A stretch of 64,000 nt of DNA from Flammeovirgaceae bacterium 311. Its GTDB lineage: Bacteria; Bacteroidota; Bacteroidia; Cytophagales; Cyclobacteriaceae. This document shows, one piece after another, positions 54,543 through 63,726 of the stretch. The stretch is from NCBI GenBank assembly GCA_000597885.1, contig CP004371.1:4617001-4681000 (forward strand), in the 5' to 3' direction. Each line of letters opens with the position of its first letter. Position 1 is the first letter of the stretch. A model generated the notes under the pieces. The model was given only the letters and a program-made list of their open reading frames with translations. It made no database searches and was not told where the DNA came from. The translations under genes and the position numbers were made by a program.

Positions 54543-55121
54543 TTATTCCTGCACATTGGCAGTTGCATCAACTTCTTTTTGCTTTTCCTTGTCTATTACG
54601 TTCAGGCTGCGGGTTTTACCAAAGAGCTCAATAGACTTTTTGTTATAAGCCAGTGCTGCTTCTTCGGGGGTGTCATACAGGCCAAGGTTGTAGCGTTTGC
54701 CATCTTTGTAGATTACGGCACGGTACTTCTGGTTGTCTTTTACAATACCACGGTAGCCAAGTGGATTATCTGTTTTGCGGGTATTGCGTGTAACATGACT
54801 AAAGGTAGTCCATTCCAGGTTTTTAACACGACAATCCAGTCTGTCGCCATTTTTAAGAATTACAAAAAGGCGTTTAGTTGTTTCCGGCTTGTCTACAAAT
54901 TTCTCTGCTACAAGTTTATGCAGGTAAATGGTTTCGTTCCGGTAAGAGCCATCTTTGTTTAGCCAGTTTTTCTGGAAAAAGGCATAGCCGCTTGAGTGCA
55001 GGCGCAGGTGCTTCAGGAAACCTACGGTGTTAAGGTATTCATTGTTGGTGATGTACTCATAGGTTTTGTCATCAACAATAGCTGTCTTGTCAGAATTCTT
55101 GAGTTTCAGTCTGTATAACAT
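54543..55121 (-). CDS. Degenerate HNH domain fused to AP2 DNA-binding domain
   Basis: 192 residues. Residues about 1-62 are unassigned. Residues 64-107 follow the HNH homing-endonuclease plan (IYLHKLVAEKFVDKP ... RVKNLEWTT) but the central N-H-x-D-G-N part reads VILKNGDRLDC, so the second His is lost. Residues 122-168 are an AP2 domain (GYRGIVKDNQKYRAV, KRYNLGLYDTPEEAALAYN). Free-standing HNH-AP2 proteins are mostly mobile endonucleases. This copy has lost the nuclease centre and has its own terminator and clean neighbours, so it may be a domesticated DNA-binding protein; that is inference. Confidence 0.82.
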   Translation of the reverse strand: MLYRLKLKNSDKTAIVDDKTYEYITNNEYLNTVGFLKHLRLHSSGYAFFQKNWLNKDGSYRNETIYLHKLVAEKFVDKPETTKRLFVILKNGDRLDCRVKNLEWTTFSHVTRNTRKTDNPLGYRGIVKDNQKYRAVIYKDGKRYNLGLYDTPEEAALAYNKKSIELFGKTRSLNVIDKEKQKEVDATANVQE

Positions 55122-55287
55122 AGGGTTACAGAAAAATGATGTGTCTAATGATTTTTTCTATTTGGCTATAGAGGAATAAATCAGATAAGCTTTATTCCTA
55201 TAAGAGAATCCTTGCTGCAAGGTGTATACGGAAATTGTTAACAGTTTGTTAACATAGTCTCATAGTATTTAATGTTGCAACAAAGCA

Positions 55288-56295
55288 TTACGGCAAATAG
55301 AAGTCAAAATCTATGCCATTCATGCACAAGAAGTGTCCCTGAGGGCATTTGTTATACCCAATCTTTGAGCAGGGCCTGCAGGAAAGCCCTTTTTTTTCAA
55401 ATACAGTAAACTGGGTACGGTAGGGATACATTCCAAATTCTGGAATAGTATTCCCCCAAATGGAAAAAATAGTCTTCTTGAAGGCGGCTGCAATGTGCAT
55501 TAGGCCTGTATCGTGGGTAAAAATATATTTTGCCTGCTTTACCAGTGATGCGCTCTGGTTTAGGTTAAATTTTCCGCAAGCATTAAAAATTACAGTTCTT
55601 TTGTTTAGCTCTTTTAATCCCGCTTCATAAGGCTCAGAACTCTGCTGCTGCCTAAAAAAGTTCTCTATCTGTTCACCATTGGCAGCATCTTCTTTCCCTC
55701 CTAATAAAATAACAGGCTTATTAATTTTATCGCAGAGCTCGATCATACGGGGGAGGGGCAGTTTTTTAGTGTTATGCTGGGCGCCAATGGCATAGGCCAC
55801 GTAGCCACTCCGGTGGGCTTCGGGCAGCCATTCCAACGGAACTTCATCCTGCTCCGGAATAAAATAATCCAGCCCCAGTTCATCGCCCTTTACACCAAGG
55901 GGAGCTACAGTTTCCAGGTTACGATCTACAATATGCACATTAGGCAGACGGTTAATTTTAAAATTAACCATCATCCATTTTTCAAAATTCAGCTTATCGA
56001 AGCTGTAGGACTTTACCCCCAGCCGTTGTTTGATGATGGCCGTGCGCAGGTTGTGGTGAAGGTCGATTACATAATCAAAACGTTCCTGCCTGAGCTCCTG
56101 CACCAGGCTGTTGAGCTTATCCTCCAGCAGGTGCAATTTGTCGATATAAGGGTTTGCCTTCAACATACCGGCAAAGCCTTTTTTGGTGCAGTAGTGCACC
56201 TGCGCATCTGGCAGCTGTGTTTTTAATACCCGTACTACGGGAGTCGTCAGCACAATATCACCAATAGAAGAAAATCGTATTACGAGTATTTTCAT
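55288..56295 (-). CDS. GT9 glycosyltransferase (heptosyltransferase-like)
   Basis: 335 residues. Opening MKILVIRFSSIGDIVLTTP is the ADP-heptose transferase signature; DLHHNLRT and FTHDTGLMHIAAAF complete the family. It probably adds a heptose or related sugar to lipid A core or another envelope glycan. The Cys-rich end (SCRPCSKIGYNKCPQGHFLC, 20 residues) is common in Bacteroidota members. It is coupled to polX (ATGA overlap). Confidence 0.92.
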   Translation of the reverse strand: MKILVIRFSSIGDIVLTTPVVRVLKTQLPDAQVHYCTKKGFAGMLKANPYIDKLHLLEDKLNSLVQELRQERFDYVIDLHHNLRTAIIKQRLGVKSYSFDKLNFEKWMMVNFKINRLPNVHIVDRNLETVAPLGVKGDELGLDYFIPEQDEVPLEWLPEAHRSGYVAYAIGAQHNTKKLPLPRMIELCDKINKPVILLGGKEDAANGEQIENFFRQQQSSEPYEAGLKELNKRTVIFNACGKFNLNQSASLVKQAKYIFTHDTGLMHIAAAFKKTIFSIWGNTIPEFGMYPYRTQFTVFEKKGLSCRPCSKIGYNKCPQGHFLCMNGIDFDFYLP

Positions 56296-58007
56296 ATTTG
56301 TTGCAGCGCTTTTTGTTTACGTTGCTCAAAATGTTTGGCTACCACCTCGAGTGGTTGCGCATTAAAACAACGTTCTGCTGTTAATCCTCCTTTTCTGCCT
56401 GCCAGCATGCCAAAATACATATCATGATAGCCGGCGGTTTCATGTGCATCCGGGTTTACGCTAATCCATACACCCTTTTCAAGTGCATAGCTTACCCAGC
56501 GCCAGTCCATATCCAGCCGCCAGGGGTTTGCATTTATTTCTATGATCACCCCATGTTCGGCACAGGCATCTATTACCGCCTTGTGGTCTATGGGATAACC
56601 TGCCCTGCGCAGTAAAAGTCTGCCGGTGGGGTGGCCTAAAATGGTGGTAAAGGGATTGGCAATAGCGGTAAGTAACCTGTCGGTAGCTTTCTGCAGGCTC
56701 ATGTTCAGGTTACCATGAATGGAGGCAACAATAAAATCGAACTCTGCCAGCTGGTCGGCCGGATAATCCAGGCTGCCATCGGCAAGTATGTCGCTCTCTA
56801 TGCCTTTAAAAATTTTGAAAGGCGCCATCTCCTGGTTCAGGGCATCAATTTCCTTATGTTGCTGCCGTACCCGCTCAATCTGCAGTCCGCCTGCATAAAA
56901 GGCAGCCTGGCTGTGGTCAGACATGCCAACATACTGAAAACCCAGCTCCCGGCAATAGGCGGCCATTTCTTTTAAAGTATTTTTGCCATCGCTGTAAGTG
57001 CTGTGGTTGTGGAGGATGCCCTTAAAATCTGTATATTCAATTAACCTCGGTAAATTATCAGCTGCGGCAAGTGCCAGCTCACCCCTGCCTTCGCGCAGCT
57101 CGGGTGCTACCCATGCCAGGCCAGCCTCCTGGTAAATGGCTTCTTCTGTCTCATAACTTTTGGCTCTGGCCAGCTGCATCATTGTGCCTCCGTTTTCCAA
57201 AGTAGTACCCAGGTGTGCATCGGAGCCGGTAAGCACCAGAAGAGTGCTGGCAAAATGGGCCGGTGCTGCCACATGCACCTCTACCGGCAGCTGTGTTTCC
57301 TGCAGTTTGCCCCGCCAGGCATAAGGCCCGCAGCAGGAGTTTTCTGCCTTCAGCTCATCCATGCTGTTAAGTACTTCCCATACTGCTGCGGCATCAACAT
57401 GGCTTACTAGCAGACACAGGCTGGTAATGATTTCCATGCAACGGCGCATCTCACCAGCCCAGGCTACCTGCGGGAACTGCTTTTGCAGCTGCTCCTTTAG
57501 CCTTTCCGCAATGGGAAGGCAATCGGCATAGCGCAGGCGGCCCTGGTTTTCCTTTGCGAAGAGAAGGGCCTCTTTAATGGTGTCCTGCGTTTTGGCACCA
57601 AAGCCTTTTACTTTAGCCAGTTTGTTTTCCTCACAGGCCTGCAGCAGCGCCTCCGGATCTTCTATGCCTACTTCCTGCCAGATCTGCTGTACTTTTTTTG
57701 GCCCCAGCCCTTTTATGTTCAGCATGCGCAGCACGCCCTCCGGGGTTTTAGCCAGCAGCTCTTCCAGTAGTGTGAAAGTACCTGTTTCCAGAATTTCCTG
57801 AATATTGCTGGCAATGCTTTTGCCAATGCCCTGCAGGTTACTGATCTCCGCCGCTGGCATCTGGTATAGCGCCTGCTCCAGGCGCTCCAGCGGGAATACA
57901 GCATTTGTGTAGGAACGTATTTTAAATTGATTTTCTCCGTGCAACTCCAGTAAGGTGGCTGCTAGCCGTAACTGGCGGATGATGGTTTTATTATCTGTTT
58001 TTTCCAA
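56292..58007 (-). CDS. polX: PolX-type protein with inactive polymerase core and intact PHP domain
   Basis: 571 residues in PolX order: HhH and lyase-like part (1-155, GIGKSIASNIQEILETG), polymerase core (about 160-310), C-terminal PHP domain (330-571). In active family X enzymes the core has GSxRRGxETxxDxD with two catalytic Asp; here the segment is GEMRRCMEIITSLCLLVS, with Ser196 and Cys198 in their place, and the third Asp is Glu243. The PHP metal-site motifs are intact (LHNHSTYSDG, MSDHS, GIESDIL, SIHGNL, INPDAHE-like NPDAHE). It may act as a nuclease or phosphatase in DNA repair rather than as a polymerase. Other Bacteroidota PolX may share this loss; I could not check. Confidence 0.85.
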   Translation of the reverse strand: MEKTDNKTIIRQLRLAATLLELHGENQFKIRSYTNAVFPLERLEQALYQMPAAEISNLQGIGKSIASNIQEILETGTFTLLEELLAKTPEGVLRMLNIKGLGPKKVQQIWQEVGIEDPEALLQACEENKLAKVKGFGAKTQDTIKEALLFAKENQGRLRYADCLPIAERLKEQLQKQFPQVAWAGEMRRCMEIITSLCLLVSHVDAAAVWEVLNSMDELKAENSCCGPYAWRGKLQETQLPVEVHVAAPAHFASTLLVLTGSDAHLGTTLENGGTMMQLARAKSYETEEAIYQEAGLAWVAPELREGRGELALAAADNLPRLIEYTDFKGILHNHSTYSDGKNTLKEMAAYCRELGFQYVGMSDHSQAAFYAGGLQIERVRQQHKEIDALNQEMAPFKIFKGIESDILADGSLDYPADQLAEFDFIVASIHGNLNMSLQKATDRLLTAIANPFTTILGHPTGRLLLRRAGYPIDHKAVIDACAEHGVIIEINANPWRLDMDWRWVSYALEKGVWISVNPDAHETAGYHDMYFGMLAGRKGGLTAERCFNAQPLEVVAKHFEQRKQKALQQI

Positions 58008-58042
58008 GACTAAGCCCTCTGATCGTAAAAAATGCTCTTTAA

Positions 58043-58050
58043 CAAAGGTA
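58043..58050 (-). promoter_or_regulatory. -7 promoter element of the polX-GT9 pair
   Basis: On the minus strand TACCTTTG matches TAnnTTTG, 36 bases before the polX start. No good -33 TTG. Confidence 0.5.
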
Positions 58051-58218
58051 CAACCTAAGCAGTGAATTAGGGAGCCTGGCCCTGTTTTTTACCAGAGCAG
58101 CTGAGAAAGTGAATTAATATTGTCAAAATTATGTAAAATAGTATCCTATTGTTGTGCTAATACTCTCTAATCTGTGTTAACTTAATAAGAAAGAGCGAGG
58201 GAGTTTTAAGAATAAATT

Positions 58219-59808
58219 ATGAAGTTAATATATACCTACCTTCTGAGTTTTATGGTGCTGATGCTTTTGGGATCTGCTGTGCAGGCCCAGATTAAGCAGC
58301 CAGCCAGGCTCGAGCTGGAGCTAAAGCGCGAAACCGATGAGTATTTTGTAATTCCCGCAGGTACAGACGGAATTTTTGTTCATCAGCGCAATGTAAAAGA
58401 AAGCACCTTCAGCAAAAATATTTATGACCTTTACCTGTATGATACTACTCTTACCGAACGCTGGAAAAGTCGTTTGGAACTGGGTACACAAGCCGTTTAC
58501 CGGGGCTGGGAGTATCGCAAGGGTAAGGTTTTTCTCCTTTTTTCAGAACCCAAAAACCGCTCTGTAGATTTTCTGTTGTATACAATCGATACCGAGACCA
58601 GCTTTATCAGGGGCTATACCATCAAAAACGATCTTCAGATTGATCTGACAGAATTTACAGCCCTTGAAGACCTGGTGTTGCTTGGAGGGTATGTTAATTA
58701 CCGGCCGGCTGTTTTTGCTTACGATTTAACCACAGAACATTTTAAAGTACTTCCCGGTCTGTATCTCAACAACAGCGAACTGCTGGAGTTAAAGGTAACG
58801 CCCGAACAGAAAACCTTTACTGTTCTTTACTCAGATCAGACCCCGGATAAACAACAGACTGTTGGCTCTAAAACTTTTAATGAAAAAGGCGAGCTGCTCT
58901 TTGAGTACAAGTTAAAGCCCGATAAAGAGCATTATCTGCTCTACGGCCGCACCACTTCCTTTGGCGACGATGCTGTGTATATTGCCGGCACCTATGCCAA
59001 CAGCAACTCAAAATACAGCAGGGGGATTTATATGGCCAGGGTAGCACCCGATGGCACCCAAAAGATTAACTACTACAACTACGGTGAGCTTACCAACTTC
59101 TTCTCCTATATGAAAGATAAGCGCCAGAAACGCATCAAGGATAAGGTGAGCAGGCGCATGGCACAGGGTAAGAAGGTGAAATTTAATTACCGCCTGCTGG
59201 TGCATGATGTGGTGGAAAGCAATGGCAACCACGTATTGCTGGCTGAGGCTTACTATCCAAAATACCAGAACAGTTCTGCCGGAGGTACCTACTTCAGGGA
59301 ATTCAGGCGGTCAGGAATATCTACTTATCCAAACCAGTATCTGGAGGGCTATAAATATACGCATGCCGTGCTGGTTGGCTTTAATAACGATGGTAAGCTG
59401 CTCTGGGATAACAGCTTTGAAATTAACGAGGTGTTTAGCCCGCAGCTGGATAAACTTGTGCATGTATTGCCAGATAAGGATTATACAGTACTGCTCTATA
59501 CTTTTGAAGATGCCATCCGCACAAAAATCATCAAAAATGATAAGGTACTGGAAGGTAAGCAGGAAGAAAAGCTGGCGTTGACAAACGAAAATGATCAGAT
59601 CTCAAAGCTGGACCAGGAAGAAGCTACTCTTTTGCCATGGTATGGTCCTTATTTCTTTGCTTATGGCACACAGCGTATTAAAAATATATCGAAAGATACT
59701 GGTGCCACCAGCCGCAAAGTGTTCTTTATCAATAAAATAGTATATCAGCCCGACCCTACGCTGCTGGAAAACGCACGCAGCGATGCCCGGCCTGCGGTTG
59801 ATAAATAA
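58219..59808 (+). CDS. Secreted protein of unknown function
   Basis: 529 residues. Signal peptide ending AVQAQ. The body is predicted beta-rich, with repeated strands such as YDLYLYDTTLTERWKSRL, KVFLLFSEPKNRSVDFLLYT (20 residues), TAVNYRP-like segment GGYVNYRPAVFAYDLTT and GIYMARVAPDGTQK, which could be a propeller. A basic helical stretch lies near 305-325 (KDKRQKRIKDKVSRRMAQGK, 20 residues). I know no named family. It has its own terminator and is not obviously tied to neighbours. Confidence 0.75.
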   Translation: MKLIYTYLLSFMVLMLLGSAVQAQIKQPARLELELKRETDEYFVIPAGTDGIFVHQRNVKESTFSKNIYDLYLYDTTLTERWKSRLELGTQAVYRGWEYRKGKVFLLFSEPKNRSVDFLLYTIDTETSFIRGYTIKNDLQIDLTEFTALEDLVLLGGYVNYRPAVFAYDLTTEHFKVLPGLYLNNSELLELKVTPEQKTFTVLYSDQTPDKQQTVGSKTFNEKGELLFEYKLKPDKEHYLLYGRTTSFGDDAVYIAGTYANSNSKYSRGIYMARVAPDGTQKINYYNYGELTNFFSYMKDKRQKRIKDKVSRRMAQGKKVKFNYRLLVHDVVESNGNHVLLAEAYYPKYQNSSAGGTYFREFRRSGISTYPNQYLEGYKYTHAVLVGFNNDGKLLWDNSFEINEVFSPQLDKLVHVLPDKDYTVLLYTFEDAIRTKIIKNDKVLEGKQEEKLALTNENDQISKLDQEEATLLPWYGPYFFAYGTQRIKNISKDTGATSRKVFFINKIVYQPDPTLLENARSDARPAVDK

Positions 59809-59832
59809 AGTTAAACCACATCCAATTAGGAG

Positions 59833-59860
59833 AGGGGCTTCTGCAGAGCCCCTTTTTTTA
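59833..59860 (+). terminator. Terminator after the unknown secreted protein
   Basis: AGGGGCT / AGCCCCT stem with a 7-base loop, then TTTTTTTATAT. Confidence 0.9.
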
Positions 59861-59868
59861 TATATTTG
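59861..59868 (+). promoter_or_regulatory. -7 promoter element of pyrR-pyrB
   Basis: TATATTTG, an exact TAnnTTTG, directly after the T run of the upstream terminator. The leader to the pyrR ATG is about 23 bases, too short for a PyrR attenuator. Confidence 0.55.
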
Positions 59869-59898
59869 CCAAAGCGCTGAAGGCATCAACAGGCATAT

Positions 59899-60456
59899 AT
59901 GCAAACACGAATTTTAATGGAAGGCGAGAGGCTCAATATAACCCTTCGCCGGCTGTGTGAGCAGCTCATCGAAAATCATGGAAATTTTTCAGACTCCTGT
60001 ATTCTTGGTTTGCAACCCCGGGGCACGCTGCTGGCACACCGCATTCATCACAGGCTGCAGGATAAAACAGGCTTGAACATTCCTTACGGAGAGCTTGATG
60101 CTACTTTTTTTCGGGATGATTTTCGCAGAAGAGAAAAGCCTCTGAAGGCCAATGCCACGCATGTACCCTTTATCATAGAAGATAAAAAAGTTATACTGAT
60201 AGATGATGTACTCTATACCGGCCGCAGCGTACGGGCAGCCCTGGATGCCATGACCGCCTTTGGCCGTCCCAGTAAGGTAGAGCTGCTGGTGCTCATAAAC
60301 CGTCGCTATGCCCGCGACCTGCCCATAGAGCCAGTGTACGTGGGGAGCCATGTGAATACCCTCAGCAGCCAGAAAGTGCTGGTAGAGTGGCAGGAAGAAA
60401 CTGCCGCGCCGGACCGCGCCGGGCATAACAGAGTATCATTAATAGAAATTGCCTGA
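59899..60456 (+). CDS. pyrR: PyrR bifunctional regulator / uracil phosphoribosyltransferase
   Basis: 185 residues. The PRPP-binding loop is [18 protein letters not shown], and [15 protein letters not shown] plus [16 protein letters not shown] (16 residues) are PyrR landmarks. PyrR in Firmicutes binds pyr mRNA to attenuate transcription; here the leader is too short for that, so control elsewhere or only the enzymatic role is possible. pyrB starts 2 bases later. Confidence 0.93.
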   Translation: MQTRILMEGERLNITLRRLCEQLIENHGNFSDSCILGLQPRGTLLAHRIHHRLQDKTGLNIPYGELDATFFRDDFRRREKPLKANATHVPFIIEDKKVILIDDVLYTGRSVRAALDAMTAFGRPSKVELLVLINRRYARDLPIEPVYVGSHVNTLSSQKVLVEWQEETAAPDRAGHNRVSLIEIA

Positions 60457-60458
60457 TC

Positions 60459-61385
60459 ATGCAGCAGCAACTAAGTGTTAAGCACCTGTTAGGAATTAAA
60501 AACCTCACGGCCGATGATGTACGGCTGATACTTGAAACTACTGATGATTTTAAGGAGGTAATTAACCGGCCCATCAAAAAAGTGCCTTCCCTGCGCGACA
60601 TTACCGTAGCCAACGTATTTTTCGAAAACTCAACCCGCACCCGCTTAAGCTTTGAGCTGGCAGAAAAAAGGCTTTCTGCTGATATCGTTAATTTTGCTGC
60701 TTCCAACAGTTCGGTAAAAAAGGGAGAAACCCTGCTGGATACCGTTAACAACATCTTGTCGATGAAGGTAGACATGATTGTAATGCGTCACAGCAGCCCG
60801 GGAGCACCTCATTTTCTTTCCCGCCATATAAAAGCCAATATTGTGAACGCCGGCGACGGCACCCATGAGCACCCAACGCAGGCCCTGCTGGATGCTTATT
60901 CCATCCGTGAAAAGCTGGGCGAAGTGGCCGGTAAAAAAGTGGTGATCATTGGCGATATTCTGCACTCCAGGGTGGCACTCTCCAACATCTTCTGCCTGCA
61001 GAAGCTGGGCGCAGAGGTAATGGTATGCGGGCCTAATACCCTTTTGCCCCGCTACATAAAAGAGCTGGGGGTGCAGGTAGAGCTGGATGTAGACAAAGCC
61101 CTGAAATGGTGTGATGTAGCCAACGTATTACGCATACAGCTGGAGCGTCAGCAGGTAAAATACTTCCCCTCGCTGCGGGAGTATTCGCTCTATTTCGGGC
61201 TCACCAAAGAGCGCCTGCAGCGGGTGGGCAAGGAGATCGTGATTATGCACCCAGGGCCCATTAACAGGGGAGTAGAGCTGTCGTCAGATGTGGCAGATGC
61301 CAAAAATGCTATTATTCTGGACCAGGTAGAAAACGGAGTGGCCGTACGTATGGCTGTGCTGTATTTACTGGCCCAGCAGCATTAA
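60459..61385 (+). CDS. pyrB: Aspartate carbamoyltransferase catalytic chain
   Basis: 308 residues, normal length. Carbamoyl-phosphate site [37 protein letters not shown], and the [16 protein letters not shown] signature. Late motif [15 protein letters not shown]. It makes carbamoyl aspartate in pyrimidine synthesis. No pyrI regulatory chain is beside it. Confidence 0.97.
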   Translation: MQQQLSVKHLLGIKNLTADDVRLILETTDDFKEVINRPIKKVPSLRDITVANVFFENSTRTRLSFELAEKRLSADIVNFAASNSSVKKGETLLDTVNNILSMKVDMIVMRHSSPGAPHFLSRHIKANIVNAGDGTHEHPTQALLDAYSIREKLGEVAGKKVVIIGDILHSRVALSNIFCLQKLGAEVMVCGPNTLLPRYIKELGVQVELDVDKALKWCDVANVLRIQLERQQVKYFPSLREYSLYFGLTKERLQRVGKEIVIMHPGPINRGVELSSDVADAKNAIILDQVENGVAVRMAVLYLLAQQH

Positions 61386-61411
61386 AAAAGGCCCCCATAG
61401 GGCAGGGCCTG
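61383..61411 (-). terminator. Terminator of the small conserved gene, sharing the end of pyrB
   Basis: AGGCCC / GGGCCT stem; on the minus strand it is followed by TTTTTT, so it serves the minus-strand gene at 61418-61765. Toward plus the T tract is poor. Confidence 0.7.
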
Positions 61412-61417
61412 TTGTAT

Positions 61418-61765
61418 TTAATATGCAGAATTCCTTCTGGTGGTATCGTTCATCTTTTTGATGATCTCGTCCGTGTCCCCATCTGCATAAGTTCCGTAGG
61501 CATTGGAAATATAGCCTTTGGTGCCAGATGAGTCAGAAATAGCATAGAGAATTCCCATATATTCAGGATCGCTCTGTCCCTCGAAACGATATTCATTATC
61601 GATAGACATTTTCGTAGGGTCAAAGTTTTTTCCTTCTCTGTCATGTATTTTACCATCGTTCACAAAAAACTCGGTAGTATAACCCTCGCCCTTCAGATCT
61701 TCAATTATCTGTATCATTGGAGATAGGCGCCCGGGTTTGGTTTCCATATTATCATCTTTGGCCAT
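61418..61765 (-). CDS. Small conserved protein (often misnamed PRPP synthetase)
   Basis: 115 residues; a shorter start is possible at the later Met (residue 7 or 17). Opening IIEDLKGEGYTTEFFVNDGK, then DNEYRFEGQSDPEYMGILYA (20 residues) and KGYISNAYGTYADGDT. This small family is common in Bacteroidota and, as I recall, is often labelled phosphoribosylpyrophosphate synthetase without cause; it has no PRPP loop and is far too short. Function unknown. It converges with pyrB. Confidence 0.82.
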   Translation of the reverse strand: MAKDDNMETKPGRLSPMIQIIEDLKGEGYTTEFFVNDGKIHDREGKNFDPTKMSIDNEYRFEGQSDPEYMGILYAISDSSGTKGYISNAYGTYADGDTDEIIKKMNDTTRRNSAY

Positions 61766-61923
61766 ATTCTTGATTGTTTAAGTAAAAATAAAAGACAAGC
61801 AACCGCTATCTTTCTCTTTGAGAAACTACTTTATGTAAGGCTATGTTTGAGAAGTGAGCACTTATGGTGCAGGCACCTCTTATCTACAGCCTAACAACTG
61901 TATGGTTATTACGAGCAAGTGCT

Positions 61924-61931
61924 TAACTTTG
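61924..61931 (+). promoter_or_regulatory. -7 promoter element of the cystathionine beta-synthase gene
   Basis: TAACTTTG, an exact TAnnTTTG, 22 bases before the ATG, so the leader is only about 16 bases. Confidence 0.55.
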
Positions 61932-61953
61932 TGGCAGGAAAACAACTTTAAAA

Positions 61954-63327
61954 ATGTATTATAACTCCATTATTGATACCATTGGGAATACACCCCTGGT
62001 AAAGCTGAATAAAGTAACCCGCGGTATTAAAGGCACCGTGCTGGTAAAAGTAGAGTACCTGAACCCCGGTAACTCTATGAAAGACCGCATGGCTATTAAA
62101 ATGATTGACGATGCCGAAAAGGCAGGGATCATTAAACCGGGCGGTACTATTATTGAAGGTACCAGTGGTAATACCGGCATGGGCCTGGCACTGGCGGCCA
62201 TTGCCAGAGGCTATAAGTGTGTGTTTACTATGGCCGATAAGCAATCGATGGAGAAAATAAATATTTTGCGGGCTATGGGAGCAGAGGTAGTGGTGTGCCC
62301 CACCAACGTTACGCCAGATGATCCGCGCTCTTACTACTCTGTAGCCAAAAAGCTAAATAAAGAGATTGAGAATTCTTTTTATCCCAACCAGTACGATAAC
62401 CTCAGCAACACTGCTGCCCATTACGAAACCACTGGTCCCGAGATTTGGCGTGATACCGATGGCAAGATAACCCATTATGCTGCCGGCGTGGGTACGGGTG
62501 GTTCTATTAGCGGTACCGCCAAATACCTGAAAGAGCAGAAAAAAGACCTGGTAACGGTGGGCATCGATACCTATGGCTCGGTTTTCAAAAAATATAAGGA
62601 AACAGGCGAGTTCGATGCCAAGGAAGTCTATCCCTACCTGACAGAAGGTATAGGAGAGGATATTCTGCCCAAGAACGTTGACTTTAGCCTTATTGATACC
62701 TTTGTAAAGGTTACTGATAAAGATTCCGCCATCATGACCCGGCGCCTGGCGCGGGAGGAAGGCTTGTTTGTGGGCTGGTCCAGCGGCTCTGCCGTATTTG
62801 GCGCCCTGGAATGGGCCCGCCAGCACCTGCAGGAAGACGACATGATGGTGATTATCCTGCCAGACCATGGTACCCGTTACCTGAACAAGATCTATAACGA
62901 CGAGTGGATGCGTGCCCATGGATTCCTGGAGAGTCAGGAATTTGCAACAGCGGCCGATATCATTCAAAACCAGAATGGCCATAGCAAGCTAAGCACCATT
63001 GATCAGGAAGCAACTGTTGCTGATGCCGTTCGGCTGATGGACGAGAAGGGAATTTCCCAACTGCCTGTGCTTTCTGAGGGCACATTTGTAGGAAGCTTAA
63101 CCGATAAGATTCTGCTCTCCAAGATACTGAATGAGCCAAACCTGAAGCAGAAAAAAATTAAGGACGTAATGGATGCCCCCTTCCAGTTTGTTGGACTTAA
63201 CAATACGCTTGATGTGTTATCTTCTGTTTTAAAAGACAGTCATCAGGCCGTGATGGTGCGCGATGAAAATGATGAGCCGCATATCATCACGCAGCACGAT
63301 ATCTTAAAGACCCTGATGGAGAAGTAA
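61954..63327 (+). CDS. Cystathionine beta-synthase with CBS-domain pair
   Basis: 457 residues. The PLP lysine is Lys43 in GNSMKDRMA; EGTSGNTGMGLALAA is the phosphate/substrate loop; GVGTGGSISG binds the cofactor phosphate. A CBS domain pair fills about 340-457 (TVADAVRLMDEKGISQLPVL, HQAVMVRDEND), as in human-type cystathionine beta-synthase but without a haem domain. It joins serine (or O-acetylserine) and homocysteine to cystathionine; a cysteine synthase role is possible. Monocistronic. Confidence 0.93.
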   Translation: MYYNSIIDTIGNTPLVKLNKVTRGIKGTVLVKVEYLNPGNSMKDRMAIKMIDDAEKAGIIKPGGTIIEGTSGNTGMGLALAAIARGYKCVFTMADKQSMEKINILRAMGAEVVVCPTNVTPDDPRSYYSVAKKLNKEIENSFYPNQYDNLSNTAAHYETTGPEIWRDTDGKITHYAAGVGTGGSISGTAKYLKEQKKDLVTVGIDTYGSVFKKYKETGEFDAKEVYPYLTEGIGEDILPKNVDFSLIDTFVKVTDKDSAIMTRRLAREEGLFVGWSSGSAVFGALEWARQHLQEDDMMVIILPDHGTRYLNKIYNDEWMRAHGFLESQEFATAADIIQNQNGHSKLSTIDQEATVADAVRLMDEKGISQLPVLSEGTFVGSLTDKILLSKILNEPNLKQKKIKDVMDAPFQFVGLNNTLDVLSSVLKDSHQAVMVRDENDEPHIITQHDILKTLMEK

Positions 63328-63340
63328 AATAGCAAACCTG

Positions 63341-63370
63341 AAGCCCCGCCCCCAGGGGGGCTTTTTATTT
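63341..63370 (+). terminator. Terminator after cystathionine beta-synthase
   Basis: AAGCCCC / GGGGCTT stem with a 9-base loop, then TTTATTT. Confidence 0.88.
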
Positions 63371-63726
63371 CAGGGTTTACCATTAGTTTAATTTTGGTGT
63401 TTTATTACAAGTACATAAATAATCTGTATAAGGCTATGCAGCCCCTACTTGCCTGGCGTGCATATTTAGAGGTTTCAATAGCAATAACAGCCGGTATATT
63501 AGGATTTAATTGTGCATTGTTAAGGTGATATAATTTCGCTTCTCTCAAAAGCAGCTAGTATCAAATCCAGATAAGACGTCAGTAATTTTAGAACAGTTGT
63601 AATCTTTGCAAATAAAAGTTGAGCTATTACTGAAATTATTAAAATGCCCCGTATTTCTTACGCCACTCTTTAGTCTCCATTTTTCGGGCAGTCTTATAAA
63701 TTCTTTCTAAGGTGTAATATTGTGTT
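63371..63726. other. Intergenic region before the right-edge gene
   Basis: About 356 AT-rich bases with no gene I can support. TAATTTTG at 63389-63396 matches the -7 element but is far from the next start; TAATCTTTG near 63600 is a near match. Confidence 0.5.
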
